Below, in pieces: positions 48,902-57,952 of a stretch of 64,000 bases of DNA. Positions within the stretch are counted from its first letter, which is position 1, and each line of letters starts with the position of its first letter. The stretch lies in contig BBOA01000003.1 of assembly GCA_001485295.1 (NCBI GenBank), positions 248,001 to 312,000 of the forward strand. Direction: 5' to 3'. Below the pieces are notes generated by a model. That model searched no databases and was not told where the DNA came from. It worked only from the letters and a program-made list of their open reading frames with translations. The position numbers and the translations under genes are program-made. Origin of the DNA: Type-B symbiont of Plautia stali. Lineage in GTDB: Bacteria; Pseudomonadota; Gammaproteobacteria; Enterobacterales; Enterobacteriaceae.

Positions 48902-49525
48902 TTAAATGGTGCGGCCCGCCGTGGGGACCTTCCAGAGGTAGCGCGGCGCCTGCGCGACAGGATGCTTGTTCTGCACGTGCTGGTAGAATTCGTCCGGCGA
49001 CATGGCTTCAATCACGGCGATGGCCTGATCGCGATCGCGCGAGAAGGTATGTAGCAGCGCGCCCGCGCCGTTGGCGTAGGAGATGATGGTGGCGTAGCGC
49101 AGTGTCAGCGGATCGCGAATGCCGTAGAGCGCCGACTGCTGCAGGATCTTGATATAGGCGGCGCCGATATCGATATTTTTCGCCGGATCGAGCAGCTTGG
49201 CGTTGGAGGGCTGGCCGCAACGTCCCTGCATACGATAGACCTCTCTTTCAGCCGTCGAGGCTTTGATCTGCATCAGACCCACTGCGTTGGAGCGGCTGAC
49301 GACGCCGGGATTGCCGCCCGATTCGACAGTGATAATGGCGCTGAGCAGCTTCTCATCAACGCCATGATGACTGGCGGCATCTTCGGTGAACATCGCCCAA
49401 GCCGTGATGTTTAACAACGACGCTTAGGTTAACCGCGTCTTGGGTTGTCTGACGACCTGTTTTGACGGCTCGCTGGCGCAGCCGGCGAGCCGTAGCGCAG
49501 AAAGGGCAAGGTATCGAAATTTCAC
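48902..49525 (-). pseudogene. emtA: Lytic murein transglycosylase EmtA with one nonsense codon
   Basis: Outer-membrane lipoprotein endo-lytic transglycosylase (MltE). From the GTG at 49525 the frame has 208 codons (E. coli 203): signal peptide KFRYLALSALRLAGC with lipobox, then SEPSKQVVRQPKTRLT, a TAA stop, and the rest in the same frame. The catalytic core AIITVESGGNPGVVSRSNAV with GLMQIKAS holds the ES pair of the lysozyme-like fold, followed by NIDIGAAYIKILQQ and SYANGAGALL. One substitution, probably CAA to TAA, seems the only lesion. The downstream part could still be made from an internal start. Confidence 0.83.
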
Positions 49526-49695
49526 CAATTATTCATCCTGATGCAATAGGGTAATAGGTTGTTATACCTAGCGCGCGCGGCAGCGAAATTGCCGTTTATC
49601 TTAATTGCGTAAAAAAGCGTGGCGCGCAGTGACTTCCGTCGCACTTTTCGTCATCATCGGCCAGATAATCGCCAGCTAACCGCAGGAATAGCCTT

Positions 49696-50622
49696 ATGAT
49701 TTCGCGCTCCATCTACCTCGTTTCGCCCTCTGGGTATTGTCACAACCAGCCCGCCGCGTGGCGCGGCGTCGAGCGGCTGCGCGCGGCGGGCCATCAGGTC
49801 GATAACCTAGAAACCATCGCCCGCCGTTTTCAGCGCTTCGCCGGCACCGATGCTGAGCGGCTCGCCGAGTTCAACCAGCTGGCGCAGCGTGAAACCCTGC
49901 CCGATATCGTGCTGGCGGTGCGCGGCGGCTACGGCGCCAGCCGCCTGCTGGCGCAGATCAAATACGTCGGCCTGCAGCGTTGCCTGTTCAATCAGCCGCT
50001 TGCCCTGTGCGGCCACAGCGACTTTACCGCCTTGCAACTCGCCTTGCTAGCGCAGACCGGACTGGTCAGCTTCAGCGGACCAATGCTGGCCGGCAACTTC
50101 GGCGCGGAGGCTTTATCTGAATTTACCCTGACGCACTTCTGGCAGGCGCTGACTTCGCCTACAGTCAAGGTTGGCTGGCGTAGCGCCTCGCCGGAGAGCG
50201 GCGACTGGCAGGGCACGCTTTGGGGCGGCAATCTAACGATGATCTGCTCGCTGATCGGCACGCCTTGGTTGCCGCAGTTCGACGACGGCATTCTAGTGAT
50301 CGAGGATGTGAATGAGCATCCGTTCCGCGTCGAACGCATGCTGATCCAGCTGCAGCAGAGCGGCGTGTTGGCGCGGCAGCGCGCTATTATTACCGGCAGC
50401 TTCACCAGCGCCGCGCTGAGCGACTATGACAACGGCTACGATTTCGCCGGCGTCTGGCAGTATCTGCGCGACGTCACCAGCCTGCCAGTGATCAGCGATC
50501 TGGCCTTTGGCCACGACTCAGACACCGTCACGCTACCACTCGGCGCCTGCGCCCGTCTGCGCGTGGCCGACCATCAGGCCGAACTGCAGGCCACTGGCCA
50601 TCCCGTTTTACCCGAGCATTAA
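49696..50622 (+). CDS. ldcA: Muramoyltetrapeptide (LD-) carboxypeptidase
   Basis: Cytoplasmic murein-recycling enzyme removing the terminal D-Ala from tetrapeptides; 308 residues (E. coli 304). Serine peptidase family S66: nucleophile Ser in LALCGHSDFTALQLALLA near residue 110, Glu region in WGGNLTMICSLIGTP and EDVNEHPFRVERM, and His in LAFGHDSDTVTLPLGA near residue 275. It is divergent from emtA as in E. coli. It is intact; its loss causes stationary-phase lysis in E. coli, which may explain retention. Confidence 0.96.
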   Translation: MISRSIYLVSPSGYCHNQPAAWRGVERLRAAGHQVDNLETIARRFQRFAGTDAERLAEFNQLAQRETLPDIVLAVRGGYGASRLLAQIKYVGLQRCLFNQPLALCGHSDFTALQLALLAQTGLVSFSGPMLAGNFGAEALSEFTLTHFWQALTSPTVKVGWRSASPESGDWQGTLWGGNLTMICSLIGTPWLPQFDDGILVIEDVNEHPFRVERMLIQLQQSGVLARQRAIITGSFTSAALSDYDNGYDFAGVWQYLRDVTSLPVISDLAFGHDSDTVTLPLGACARLRVADHQAELQATGHPVLPEH

Positions 50623-50643
50623 GCCGTTCTCAGGGAGATCGCT

Positions 50644-51262
50644 ATTGAAGCCGCTGTACGACAATTTATGGATCTCCACGCCGGAATTTCCGGCGGAAGA
50701 TGCCGTCGACGACCTGATGATGCACGGCTTTATGCTGCGCTATCCGCGCGGCAATCTGCTGATTGGCCGCGTCGAGCATCCGCTCGATCATGAGGTGCTG
50801 GCGGACGAAAGCGGCGTGATCCGCCACTATCTGACGCGGTGCCCGGCGCGAGCCATCCAGCAGCGTGCTCTACTGACACATCCGCTTGCTGGGTCCGGTC
50901 AACCACGTGCTGGAGCCGGACGATACTTTTACTCAGCAGGAAACCCAATTCGGCGACTTCCGCCTGCTGTCGACGCCAAGCAATACGCCGGGCAGCAGCA
51001 GCTTTCTTTACCGTTCGCCGCTGGGACGCACCTACCTGTTCGTCGGCAATACCCTGACGCGCGACCATCATCGCTGGATCACCGTGCTGGTGTCGGAGAG
51101 CAATCTGCACGAGCTGCAGCAGTCGCTGGAGTTCTACCGCAAGCGGCGTCCAGACGTGGTGCTGCTGAGCACCACGTCTGGACATCTCTCCTAGGTCGAG
51201 GTCACGCAGCAAAGCTGGCTGGCGACGATTGACAAGGCGGAGCAGCAGCCGCTGTTTTACCT
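50644..51262 (+). pseudogene. Broken metallo-beta-lactamase-fold hydrolase
   Basis: Fragments: LYDNLWISTPEFPAEDAVDD, HGFMLRYPRGNLLIGRVEHP, ASHPAACSTDTSA in a shifted frame, LLGPVNHVLEPDDTFTQQET, RLLSTPSNTPGSSSFLYRSP, RTYLFVGNTLT and FYRKRRPDVVLLSTTSGHLS, then TAG, VEVTQQSWLATI. The layout resembles a beta-lactamase-like hydrolase with a Thr-Pro-x-x-TPGSS segment. The HxHxDH metal motif is not visible intact. The TAG replaces a Trp in CCTAGG. The family call is moderately sure. Confidence 0.55.
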
Positions 51263-51770
51263 ACAACGCCTTGCTGTAGTTATCGAGGCTGAAACGCAGG
51301 GTATAGCCTAATTTTTCATAGAACGGGCGCGCCTGAAAGCTAGCGGTGTCGACCTGTGCGTAGCGGCAACCACGCGAGCGCGCCTCTCTTCAGCCGCCTT
51401 GATCAGTTGCGTACCGACGCCCTGCCCGCGCAGCGCGTCGCTAACCCACAGCATGTCGATGCGTAGCTAGTTGCCGGTAGCGGAGCCGCTCAGCCCCGCC
51501 AACTTTTTGCAGCGCTCGTCGGTGACGAAAAAGCCAATCGATTTAGATTCGTCGATATTGATAAAGCGGCTTTCGTCACGTTTAGTTGCATAGGCTCTCC
51601 AGCTAAAGCGGGTTATAGAGTGCGGCTGGTCGCGATCGTTATAGAGCTTCAGCGACAGCTACTCGACATCGCGCGTTTCGCTACGGATACAGGGTAAAAG
51701 CCGGTCGCTGTCGTAGTAACGGGCGCAATCTGGCAGCTTAGCAGGCCTAGAGTCACGAGAGTGCCTTTCA
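51258..51770 (-). pseudogene. Broken GNAT-family N-acetyltransferase
   Basis: On the minus strand, in shifting frames: LPCIRSETRDVE, SIGFFVTDERCKKLAG, RIDMLWVSDALRGQGVGTQL with IKAAEERA, and AQVDTASFQARPFYEKLGYT with LRFSL. The acetyl-CoA loop RGQGVG and the C-terminal FYEKLGY pattern identify GNAT. A TAG stands before RIDML and others follow. The substrate is unknown. Confidence 0.75.
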
Positions 51771-51895
51771 TTTTTCAGGCTCCGTCGAATTTATGCTCTG
51801 ATTTATCTAGTTATTTTCAGAGTAACATATTCAGCGGCCCCATAAAGCGAAATAGCCCGCGCGAGCCGGGCCGAAGTGTGTCAAAAGCTGTCTTT

Positions 51896-52110
51896 AATCC
51901 TCGATTTCCGACATATCTTTGATGTTGTCGCAATTAATCTGCTGATCTTTACCGTAGACGTCTTTATAAATGATCATATCGGTGTCTTGATCAACCGTCG
52001 GCAGCCGTCACTGGTGTGCATCATATAGTCGTTGGCGTCGCCGGCTAGGCATCAGGCCTACGCTTAGCATACCGATCATTGTGAGTGTTTTTTCATATTT
52101 CTTCCTTGCC
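51896..52110 (-). pseudogene. Broken small secreted protein
   Basis: On the minus strand a hydrophobic start like MKKTLTMIGMLSVGLM (with stops in one frame) is followed by DANDYMMHTSDG and, after a shift, VDQDTDMIIYKDVYGKDQQI, NCDNIKDMSEIED and a stop. It looks like a small periplasmic protein of about 65 residues. The family is not recognised. Confidence 0.45.
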
Positions 52111-52194
52111 TAGGTTCGCATTAGGTTTAGCATAGCCTGGCGAAAGCGAAACCAGTAAGAGGTCGAAAACGCATTGATCCCTAAAGGACTAAAG

Positions 52195-52483
52195 GAGATT
52201 ATATAATCCGAGAGGATGCCCTGTTTCAGCGGCTAGCGCAGTCACCGTTTCGTCGCCGCTTTCATCTGAGAGCGTCTGGCGACGGCGGAATCGAAGAACA
52301 ACGGCAAGCAGACGCCGATGCACGGCCATCCGGTGTTTATTGCTCAGCATGCGACGGCGACCTGCTGTCGCGGCTGTCTGGCGAAGTGGCACGATGTTGC
52401 GGCCTATCAGCCGCTGAGCGCCGCGTAGCAGGCCTAGATTGTCGCGGTGATCCATAGCTGGCTGGTGAGTGAGATAAACCATT
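52195..52483 (+). pseudogene. Broken DUF4186-like protein
   Basis: Frames read LFQRLAQSPFRRRFHLRASG, NGKQTPMHGHPVFIAQHATA, TCCRGCLAKWHDVAAYQPLS and, past two TAG codons, IVAVIHSWLVSEINH. The HPVFIAQHATATCCRGCLxKWH core is what I recall for the DUF4186 family. A central stretch is deleted. The function of the family is unknown. Confidence 0.6.
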
Positions 52484-52522
52484 AAAAGTCCGTCGCCGTA
52501 TCCTGCCGCGCTGGACAGAGAA

Positions 52523-52689
52523 TTATTCGGCGGCGACCAGCATCAGCGCCAAGGATGCGTTTTCCTCGTCGAACGACTGCATAACGTCGCGGATCGCCCC
52601 TACGCATGACATGACCTGCTGCTTCTTTTCAATTTCAAGCTTCTCAATCACATGACGAATAATCATTCGACTGGCTTGTTCTTTCATTA
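52523..52689 (-). pseudogene. Small ORF with poly-A frameshift near its start
   Basis: An ATG at 52689 with AAAGGAAATTTA before it is out of frame with the downstream coding by two A residues in GAAAAC. The main frame, MIIRHVIEKLEIEKKQQVMS, CVGAIRDVMQSFDEENASLA and LMLVAAE, runs from 52666 to 52523. Removing two A residues would give a 54-residue helical protein. It may still be made from the ATG at 52666 (47 residues). The family is unknown. Confidence 0.5.
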
Positions 52690-52882
52690 AATTTCCTTTA
52701 AATCGCCCAACTGATGCGTGAAGATGGCAAGAATACCTTTAATGTGCTAACTAACTCACCCTCTGGCACGCTTAACGCTTAACTATTAATCGAACAGCAA
52801 ATGGGAAGCTGCGCCAGACATGCTATGATCACAATAGTCGGGATCTAATGCATCAAAATCAGCGCCACGGGATTCCCAAGGA

Positions 52883-53230
52883 TTGAAGCAGGTACAGGAT
52901 ATATTGCGACTCACTGTTTTCACTTTTATTACGCTGCTTGCCGGCTGCGCCTCCGGCCCGAAAGGAGTGGAGTGCTCTGGCGAAGTCAGCAACATTTACG
53001 GTCAACCAATGGGCCAGACGCGGGCGACGATTTTCGATCTCGTCAGCGCCTTTACCATCAGTCGCGACGGGGCCCGCGTTCAGAGTGGGATACTACAATC
53101 GCTGAATCGTTTCAAATATGTGCCCTCCGCCGTCACGCCTGAAGGCTTTTACGCGCAGCGGCTGTCGGATAAGCAGTTCCGCCTCATCAACCCGCATGAA
53201 GATACAATGATTACTTGGACGTGCCGCTGA
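52883..53230 (+). CDS. Predicted small lipoprotein of unknown function
   Basis: 115 residues from a TTG at 52883 (KQVQDILRLTVFTFITLLAG). A hydrophobic signal ends at the lipobox LLAGC near residue 22, then ASGPKGVECSGEVSNIYGQP. The mature part has SAFTISRDGARVQSGI and ends EDTMITWTCR. It has two Cys in the mature domain beyond the lipidated one. The frame is undamaged, unusual for this stretch. I do not know a function. The start choice is uncertain because no good ribosome-binding site is seen. Confidence 0.62.
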   Translation: MKQVQDILRLTVFTFITLLAGCASGPKGVECSGEVSNIYGQPMGQTRATIFDLVSAFTISRDGARVQSGILQSLNRFKYVPSAVTPEGFYAQRLSDKQFRLINPHEDTMITWTCR

Positions 53231-53720
53231 GCGTGCATCCTGCGACCAGATGGTTTATCGTCAGGACTTTTCAGTCTGCACCCTCTCTTCTCTTATGGAA
53301 AAGCGACTGGATAATAACGGCTATATTGATTTTCCCTTTCCCGCCACGCGTAACGAGGACGGCTCGCTGAACCCGTGCGGCATCGATCTCCCTTACAGAC
53401 CAATCTTACCGACGAGATTGCAGTACTGGCGCGGTCGGTAAATTTGCGCCTTCTGCTGGAAGAGTTCAACCTGCAGGATGGGCTGTTTATGACGCTCGCC
53501 CGCGACTGGCAGTAGCGCGCCGACGCGGTATGCGGGTTTGTCAATTTCGCCTTTTGTCCCTAGTTGCCCGAGACGCAGCAGGAAACGCTGGCGCTTAACA
53601 CGTAACGCACCTAGGTAAACGGCGACGGGATACACCACGTTGGCTGCGTCGTAGGACGCATATGAAACAGCTGGTAATGATTTTTTAATGGAGACTGGCG
53701 CGCCGGACGGCAGCATCTTG
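53231..53720 (+). pseudogene. Unidentified broken gene
   Basis: Frames give YIDFPFPATRNEDGSLNPCG with IDLPYR, TDEIAVLARSVNLRLLLEEF, NLQDGLFMTLARDWQ, TAG, RADAVCGFVNFAFCP, TAG, LPETQQETLALNT. This reads as one protein with a frameshift and several TAG stops. The family is not recognised. Confidence 0.45.
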
Positions 53721-53831
53721 GTTTAGTAGCAGCCATCCTAGAGGATAAAAACGTAACAAAAGCGTAAGCCGCCAGCATATCCATCGAGCTTTGCTACGCT
53801 TTAGTGAGTACTAACACAAAGGAGACAAACT

Positions 53832-54080
53832 ATGTTAGGCAAAATTGAAGATACCGTAAAAGAAGTTGCCGGTGCCGCTGAACAGCAATGGGGCGAAGCC
53901 ACTGATTCTCTGCCTCATCGCGTTCGCGGCGTGGCGCGGCGTTATTCTAATCAGGCGACCTATGCTGCGCGCGACGCGGCTGACTGCATTAAAGACCAAG
54001 TTCAGTCCAATCCGCTTGCCGGTCTAGCAGTCGCGGCAGGCGTCGGCGTCTTTATCGGCTTCCTGCTGGGCCGTAAATAA
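53832..54080 (+). CDS. DUF883/ElaB-YqjD-type membrane-anchored protein
   Basis: 82 residues: an amphipathic, helical N-terminal part (MLGKIEDTVKEVAGAAEQQW) followed by one C-terminal membrane helix, NPLAGLAVAAGVGVFIGFLL, ending GRK. This is the layout of the ElaB/YqjD/YgaM proteins, which anchor to the inner membrane and bind ribosomes in stationary phase in E. coli. AAAGGAGACAAAC precedes the ATG, and a terminator follows at 54116. It is intact among pseudogenes. Confidence 0.85.
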   Translation: MLGKIEDTVKEVAGAAEQQWGEATDSLPHRVRGVARRYSNQATYAARDAADCIKDQVQSNPLAGLAVAAGVGVFIGFLLGRK

Positions 54081-54115
54081 CTCCGCGCGCCTTCTCGCGT
54101 CACGCAGGAAGGCCC

Positions 54116-54140
54116 AAAAGGGGCATTTGCCCCTTTCTTT
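54116..54140 (+). terminator. Terminator after the DUF883 gene
   Basis: AAAAGGGGCA-tt-TGCCCCTTTCTTT, 36 bp past the stop: strong stem and T-rich tail. Confidence 0.88.
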
Positions 54141-54290
54141 CTCGTTTCGTTACTTTTGTGCCTGCCGCAAAATCGTCATCCGTCCTTCCAGCGCCCACGC
54201 TGTCGCTTTTGCCGGTAAGGCGTCAACTTTCGCTACACCGCAAGCCTGTTTTCTCGTCAAACACGCATAAATCGATACAGTGCAATTTTA

Positions 54291-54497
54291 TTGGCCGTAC
54301 GAGGCCTCCTGACGCTATTGACTACACGAGTTGCAAACGAACCCCTTAAGGCAGTAGAAAAGGTGTTGCAGCAGGTGGCGTCAGTACGCGGCGCTGTTAA
54401 TGGCCTAATGAGCCAGCTACTGGAAGGCTATATGCGCGAGCATCTGAGCGATTATCCGCTCCTATCTGAAATAGCCGCACTCGCAGCGCGATCCTGA
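54291..54497 (+). pseudogene. C-terminal part of an FrmR/CsoR-family repressor
   Basis: KAVEKVLQQVASVRGAVNGL with MSQLLEGYMREHLSDYPLL matches the middle and end of FrmR/RcnR-type helical repressors (recalled pattern LQQIAAVRGAxNGLMxExLE). The N-terminal helix and the metal/formaldehyde-sensing Cys are missing or replaced by the unrelated sequence MAVRGLLTLLTTRVANEP. It is probably non-functional. Confidence 0.6.
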
Positions 54498-54517
54498 CGG
54501 ATAACATATGTTCTAGG

Positions 54518-54538
54518 TTATCTCAAAATATGAGATAA
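54518..54538. promoter_or_regulatory. Dyad operator-like site
   Basis: TTATCTCA-aaata-TGAGATAA, a perfect 8-bp inverted repeat, lies 20 bp after the repressor remnant and before a membrane-protein remnant. It could be an operator. Confidence 0.5.
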
Positions 54539-54559
54539 TCGTCTTTAATGGTGGTGCTT

Positions 54560-54882
54560 ATTTCAGAAACGGCGAAGCGCAGCGATCGCCTCGGCGGCCT
54601 TGCCGCTAATGACCGTGCTGGTGCTCATCTGGATGAAACTGAGAGGACCAAGCGCAAGTGAAGACGAAGACGCTGCCCACGGTATATCTTCTGGTATGTG
54701 GTGCCGCCGCTGCCGATGTTTATTCGGTTTCAGTTTCTCTACCAGCGCACCGGCTTCTGGCCCACGCTGGGTATCCCTTGCATCGTCACTATTGCATTCT
54801 TCGCGTTGTGGGCCTTGCTGTTAAAGCGTTTCGGCATTGCGCTGTATAGCGGCGATAGGCTGACCGGCCCCGCGCAGCCGCC
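54560..54882 (+). pseudogene. Unidentified membrane protein remnant
   Basis: One frame gives VPPLPMFIRFQFLYQRTGFW with PTLGIPCIVTIAFFALWALL and LKRFGIAL, two membrane segments. Upstream frames are scrambled. It looks like the C-terminal half of a small inner-membrane protein, family not recognised. Confidence 0.45.
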
Positions 54883-55400
54883 TCAGCGTGACGCAAAGCG
54901 ACGCGGCCTTTCCATACGAAGCCTCATATTGAACAGGCGACCAAAGACGAAGCGCAAGGCCACTTGCGCAACATGCCCGGCGTCAGGTTTTTGCCGCTTG
55001 TCCCCGCCTTTTTGCGGCTCATTACCCTGCCGCGCCGCAGCGCCTGCGTGAGGAAATTGTCGGCAGCCACCGCATCCTGAATCGCCAGATTCACGCCGAC
55101 CCCGCGGAGATGGGCGACATGGTGTGCGCCGCATCGCCAATGCAGAGCATCCCGGGCTTCATCCAACTTCTCCAGCCGGTCGATGCGAATCGACAGCAGC
55201 TTTTCCAGCAGGCCAAGATAGTGCATAACCTCCGGAGTTTAAGGATGAACGGTGTCGCCGCGAAAATCGCTCAGGAAATCGGCGTGTTTTTTAATGACCA
55301 CCACCTGCACGCCCACGCGCGTCTGCATATATCCGGTCATCAGCCCCGCTGGGCCGCCACCGACGATACAGCAGTCAGCGGAAAGCGTGTGTAGTGACAT
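54883..55400 (-). pseudogene. FAD-dependent monooxygenase with internal deletion
   Basis: The start MSLHTLSADCCIVGGGPAGL has the Rossmann dinucleotide motif GGGPAG, then VGVQVVVIKKHADFLSDFRG with DTVHP. After a jump it reads VMHYLGLLEKLLS, GVNLAIQDAVAADNFLTQAL with RRGRV, and FGRLFNMRLRMERPRRFA. The order fits a PHBH-like hydroxylase of about 400 residues with half deleted. The GVNLAIQDA segment is the second FAD-contacting region. Confidence 0.75.
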
Positions 55401-55551
55401 AGTGATTCCTCGGTTATCGCCAGACAGTATAGGCCAGCCGTCAGCCATAAAGTACAAATAATCCGCAGGGATTTGCCGTCTGGCTTGAACGATCCTGTCT
55501 GGCTGCCAAGCTCAAGGGTAGTATTACTTACCTCCACAATAAGGAGAGAGC

Positions 55552-56200
55552 ATGTTGAGATTTACAGGAAAAGTCGTCGTTATCACTGGGGCGAGATCGG
55601 GGATTGGTCAGGCCACAGTGCTACCGTTTTCCCGTGAAAGCGCGGCGGTAGTGCTGGTCGGCAGAACCGAGAAAAACTTCAGAAAACTCTGTCCCAGCTA
55701 GCGGCAGGCGATCATCTGGTGGCGCCGTGCGACGTTACGGAAGCCGATCAGGTTAAGGCGCCGCGCGATCGCGTCGCCGAGAAATACGGGCGCGTCAACG
55801 TGCTGATCAACAACGCGGGTAGGGTGGTGCAGGGCCGAATTCACGAGGTGCATCCACTATTTTATGCCCAACCTGCTGAAAACCTAGGGCGGTGTCCGGC
55901 CTTGACGGCGACTAAGGCATGAACGTTTATAACGCGGCGAAAGGCGCAGTCACCAACTTTACCCGCTCGCTGGCGATGAACTACGGCGCCGACGGCGTGC
56001 GCGTCAACGCTATCTGTCCCGGCTTTACACTGATCGACCTCACGGAAGATATGAAAGATGACGAGCCATTGCTGGAGCGCTTCTACGAAGATCGCATCCC
56101 GCTGCACTGTGCCGGTCAGACGGACGATATTGCCAGCACCGTGCTGTTTATCGCCAGCGACGACGCGCGCTATATCACCGGCGTTAAAGCGGCGCGCTAT
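55552..56200 (+). pseudogene. Broken short-chain dehydrogenase/reductase
   Basis: The start MLRFTGKVVVITGARSGIGQ is the nucleotide-binding motif, with Arg where TGAGSG is usual. VLVGRTEKN, APCDVTEADQV and NVLINNAGRVVQGRIHEV follow in shifted frames. MNVYNAAKGAVTNFTRSLAM holds the catalytic YxxxK, then VRVNAICPGFTLIDLTEDM. The Ser of the catalytic triad and the C terminus are lost. The end is fused to a sugar transporter fragment on the other strand. Confidence 0.8.
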
Positions 56201-56205
56201 AGCGC

Positions 56206-56500
56206 GAGCCGGCGATCTCAGCAATAAACACCGGCACAGTGGAGGATCCGCCGCCGACCGCGATCGCCAGCAGCAGGCGTATGGCGATCATGATCTCGAC
56301 GTTGGGCGCGACGGCGGCGCCGATGGCGCCCGCGACGAAAACTAGTGCCAAGCTGCTTAGGGTGATGCGATGGCCAAAGCGATCCGAGACGTAGCCGCTC
56401 AGAAACGCGCCGACCGCAGCGCCGCCGACGTTCCGTACAGATTTCCGTCTTACCCTTTGCAGCCTGCATCGCCGGTCCTGAGCCGCACGGTATGGTTTGT
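56206..56500 (-). pseudogene. Fragment of an MFS sugar transporter
   Basis: On the minus strand GGAAVGAFLSGYVSDRFGHR with ITLSSLALVFVAGAIGAAVA, PNVEIMIAIRLLLAIAVGGG and STVPVFIAEIAGSR. This is the helix 2-4 region of a sugar/proton symporter (GYVSDRFGHR is the loop 2-3 motif; PVFIAEIA matches PxYxAEIAP). Both ends are missing. Confidence 0.75.
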
Positions 56501-56531
56501 CGATCACATTTTATTCAGACGAGGTTATTGA

Positions 56532-57464
56532 ATGGAGTCAGCATTATTTACCAAAAGCTGGAGCGCTGAATATGTCGCCGACGATGCCGTTCACTTTCGT
56601 CTCTGGGCGCCTAGTCAGCAGCAGCTTACGCTGCGCCTTTACGACGCCAATACGCCGATGCGTTCGGCTGAGCATGGCTGGTTCGAACTGCTCCCTACCG
56701 GGGTCGCGCCTAGCAGCGAATATAACAGCAAATATAACTTTGTGCTGGCTAACGGCACGGTGGTTGCCTGACCCCGCTTCACGCGAGCAAAAAGATGAGG
56801 TCAACGGCCCGTCGCTGGTCGTCACTATGATCGAAGTGCTGCCGGTGTCACAGTTCGGCGGCAACCGCGGCTGGGGCTACGACGGCGTGCTGCTCTACGT
56901 GCCGCACGCCGCCTACGGCACGCCTGACCACTTCAAAGCCTTTATTAACGCCACGCACGGTCACGGGCTGTCCGTGGTGCTGGATATCGTGCTGAACCAC
57001 TTCGGCCCGGAAGGCAAACACCTGCCGCTGCTGGCGCCCGACTTCTTCCACAAAGAGCGCGCCACGCCTTGGAGCGCTGGCATCACCTACGACGTCGACG
57101 ACGCGCGCCGCTATATCGTAGAGGCAGCCGCTCTACTGGCTGCAGGAGTATCACCTCGACGGGCTGGGCTTCGACGCTATCGATCAGATCGAAGATACCT
57201 TAGCGAAACATGCGCTAATCGAGATCACCGAGCGCATCCGCGCAGAGATTACCGACCGGCCGATCCATCTCACTACCGAAGACAGCCGCAACGTGGTTTT
57301 CCTCCATCCACGCGATGAACAAGGCAACGCGCCGCTGTCCAGCGGCGCATGGAACGACGATTTCTACAACACCGTTCACGTTTTCGCCACCGGCGAAACC
57401 CACACCTATTACCAAGATTTTACTATCTCACACCCGGAAAAACATGTCGCCCGCATGCTGGCGC
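56532..57464 (+). pseudogene. treZ: Broken maltooligosyltrehalose trehalohydrolase
   Basis: Trehalose-releasing GH13 enzyme. The N domain reads SWSAEYVADDAVHFRLWAPS with QQQLTLRLYD. After a shift come IEVLPVSQFGGNRGWGYDGV, TPDHFKAFINATHGHGLSVV, LDIVLNHFGPEGKHLPL and WSAGITYDVDDARRYIVEAA. A second shift gives FDAIDQIED and the catalytic-side segment LTTEDSRNVVFLHPRDEQGN. Only about the first 300 codons of 590 remain. The frame then continues into prophage DNA near 57464. Confidence 0.85.
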
Positions 57465-57952
57465 TGACGGAGCGCAATTTCAGTGGCTACCGGGAGTTGG
57501 AGACGTTGCTGCGGGATAAAGGGTATAGCATCGGTCGGGCGCAGATTTCCCGCTACGGTCAGAAGGTGCAGCGCCGCTTTGCCGCTATTCGTGAAGCCAC
57601 CGAGATGGCACGCGTCATTACCGAAGGCGCGGAGGACGATCAGGATAAGCGCTCGGAGGCGATTATCGCCACCATTCAGGCCGATATCCTGATGGCGCTC
57701 ATCGACGTGCGTGAGGCCAGTGATGAGGAGATGGCGCCCGCAGAGCGTGCGTCGCTCCTGGCCAGGGTGGGCAAAAGCATTGCCACCCTGACCCGCTCGT
57801 CGGTCAGTCTCAAACGCTATCAGGCGGAGGTGCGCGAGAAAATCACCGCCCGTCTTGATGAGCTGGAGCAGGAAGTCAAAAACAACGACGGCCACGTCAG
57901 CCTGGAAACCGTGCAGCGTGTCCGTCAACAGATTTACGGGATCATCCAATGA
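57293..57952 (+). CDS. In-frame chimera: TreZ segment joined to a Mu gp27-like (DUF3486) protein
   Basis: 219 codons. Residues 1 to about 57 (FLHPRDEQGNAPLSSGAWND to HPEKHVARMLA) are TreZ. From LTERNFSGYRELETLLRDKG onward it is a DUF3486/Mu gp27-type protein, presumed small terminase or DNA-packaging partner of gp28. Helical parts are SIGRAQISRYGQKVQRRFAA and YQAEVREKITARLDELEQEV. The natural first 20 or so residues are replaced. It overlaps the large terminase gene by four bases. It may still be made if an internal start works. Confidence 0.75.
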   Translation: MVFLHPRDEQGNAPLSSGAWNDDFYNTVHVFATGETHTYYQDFTISHPEKHVARMLALTERNFSGYRELETLLRDKGYSIGRAQISRYGQKVQRRFAAIREATEMARVITEGAEDDQDKRSEAIIATIQADILMALIDVREASDEEMAPAERASLLARVGKSIATLTRSSVSLKRYQAEVREKITARLDELEQEVKNNDGHVSLETVQRVRQQIYGIIQ

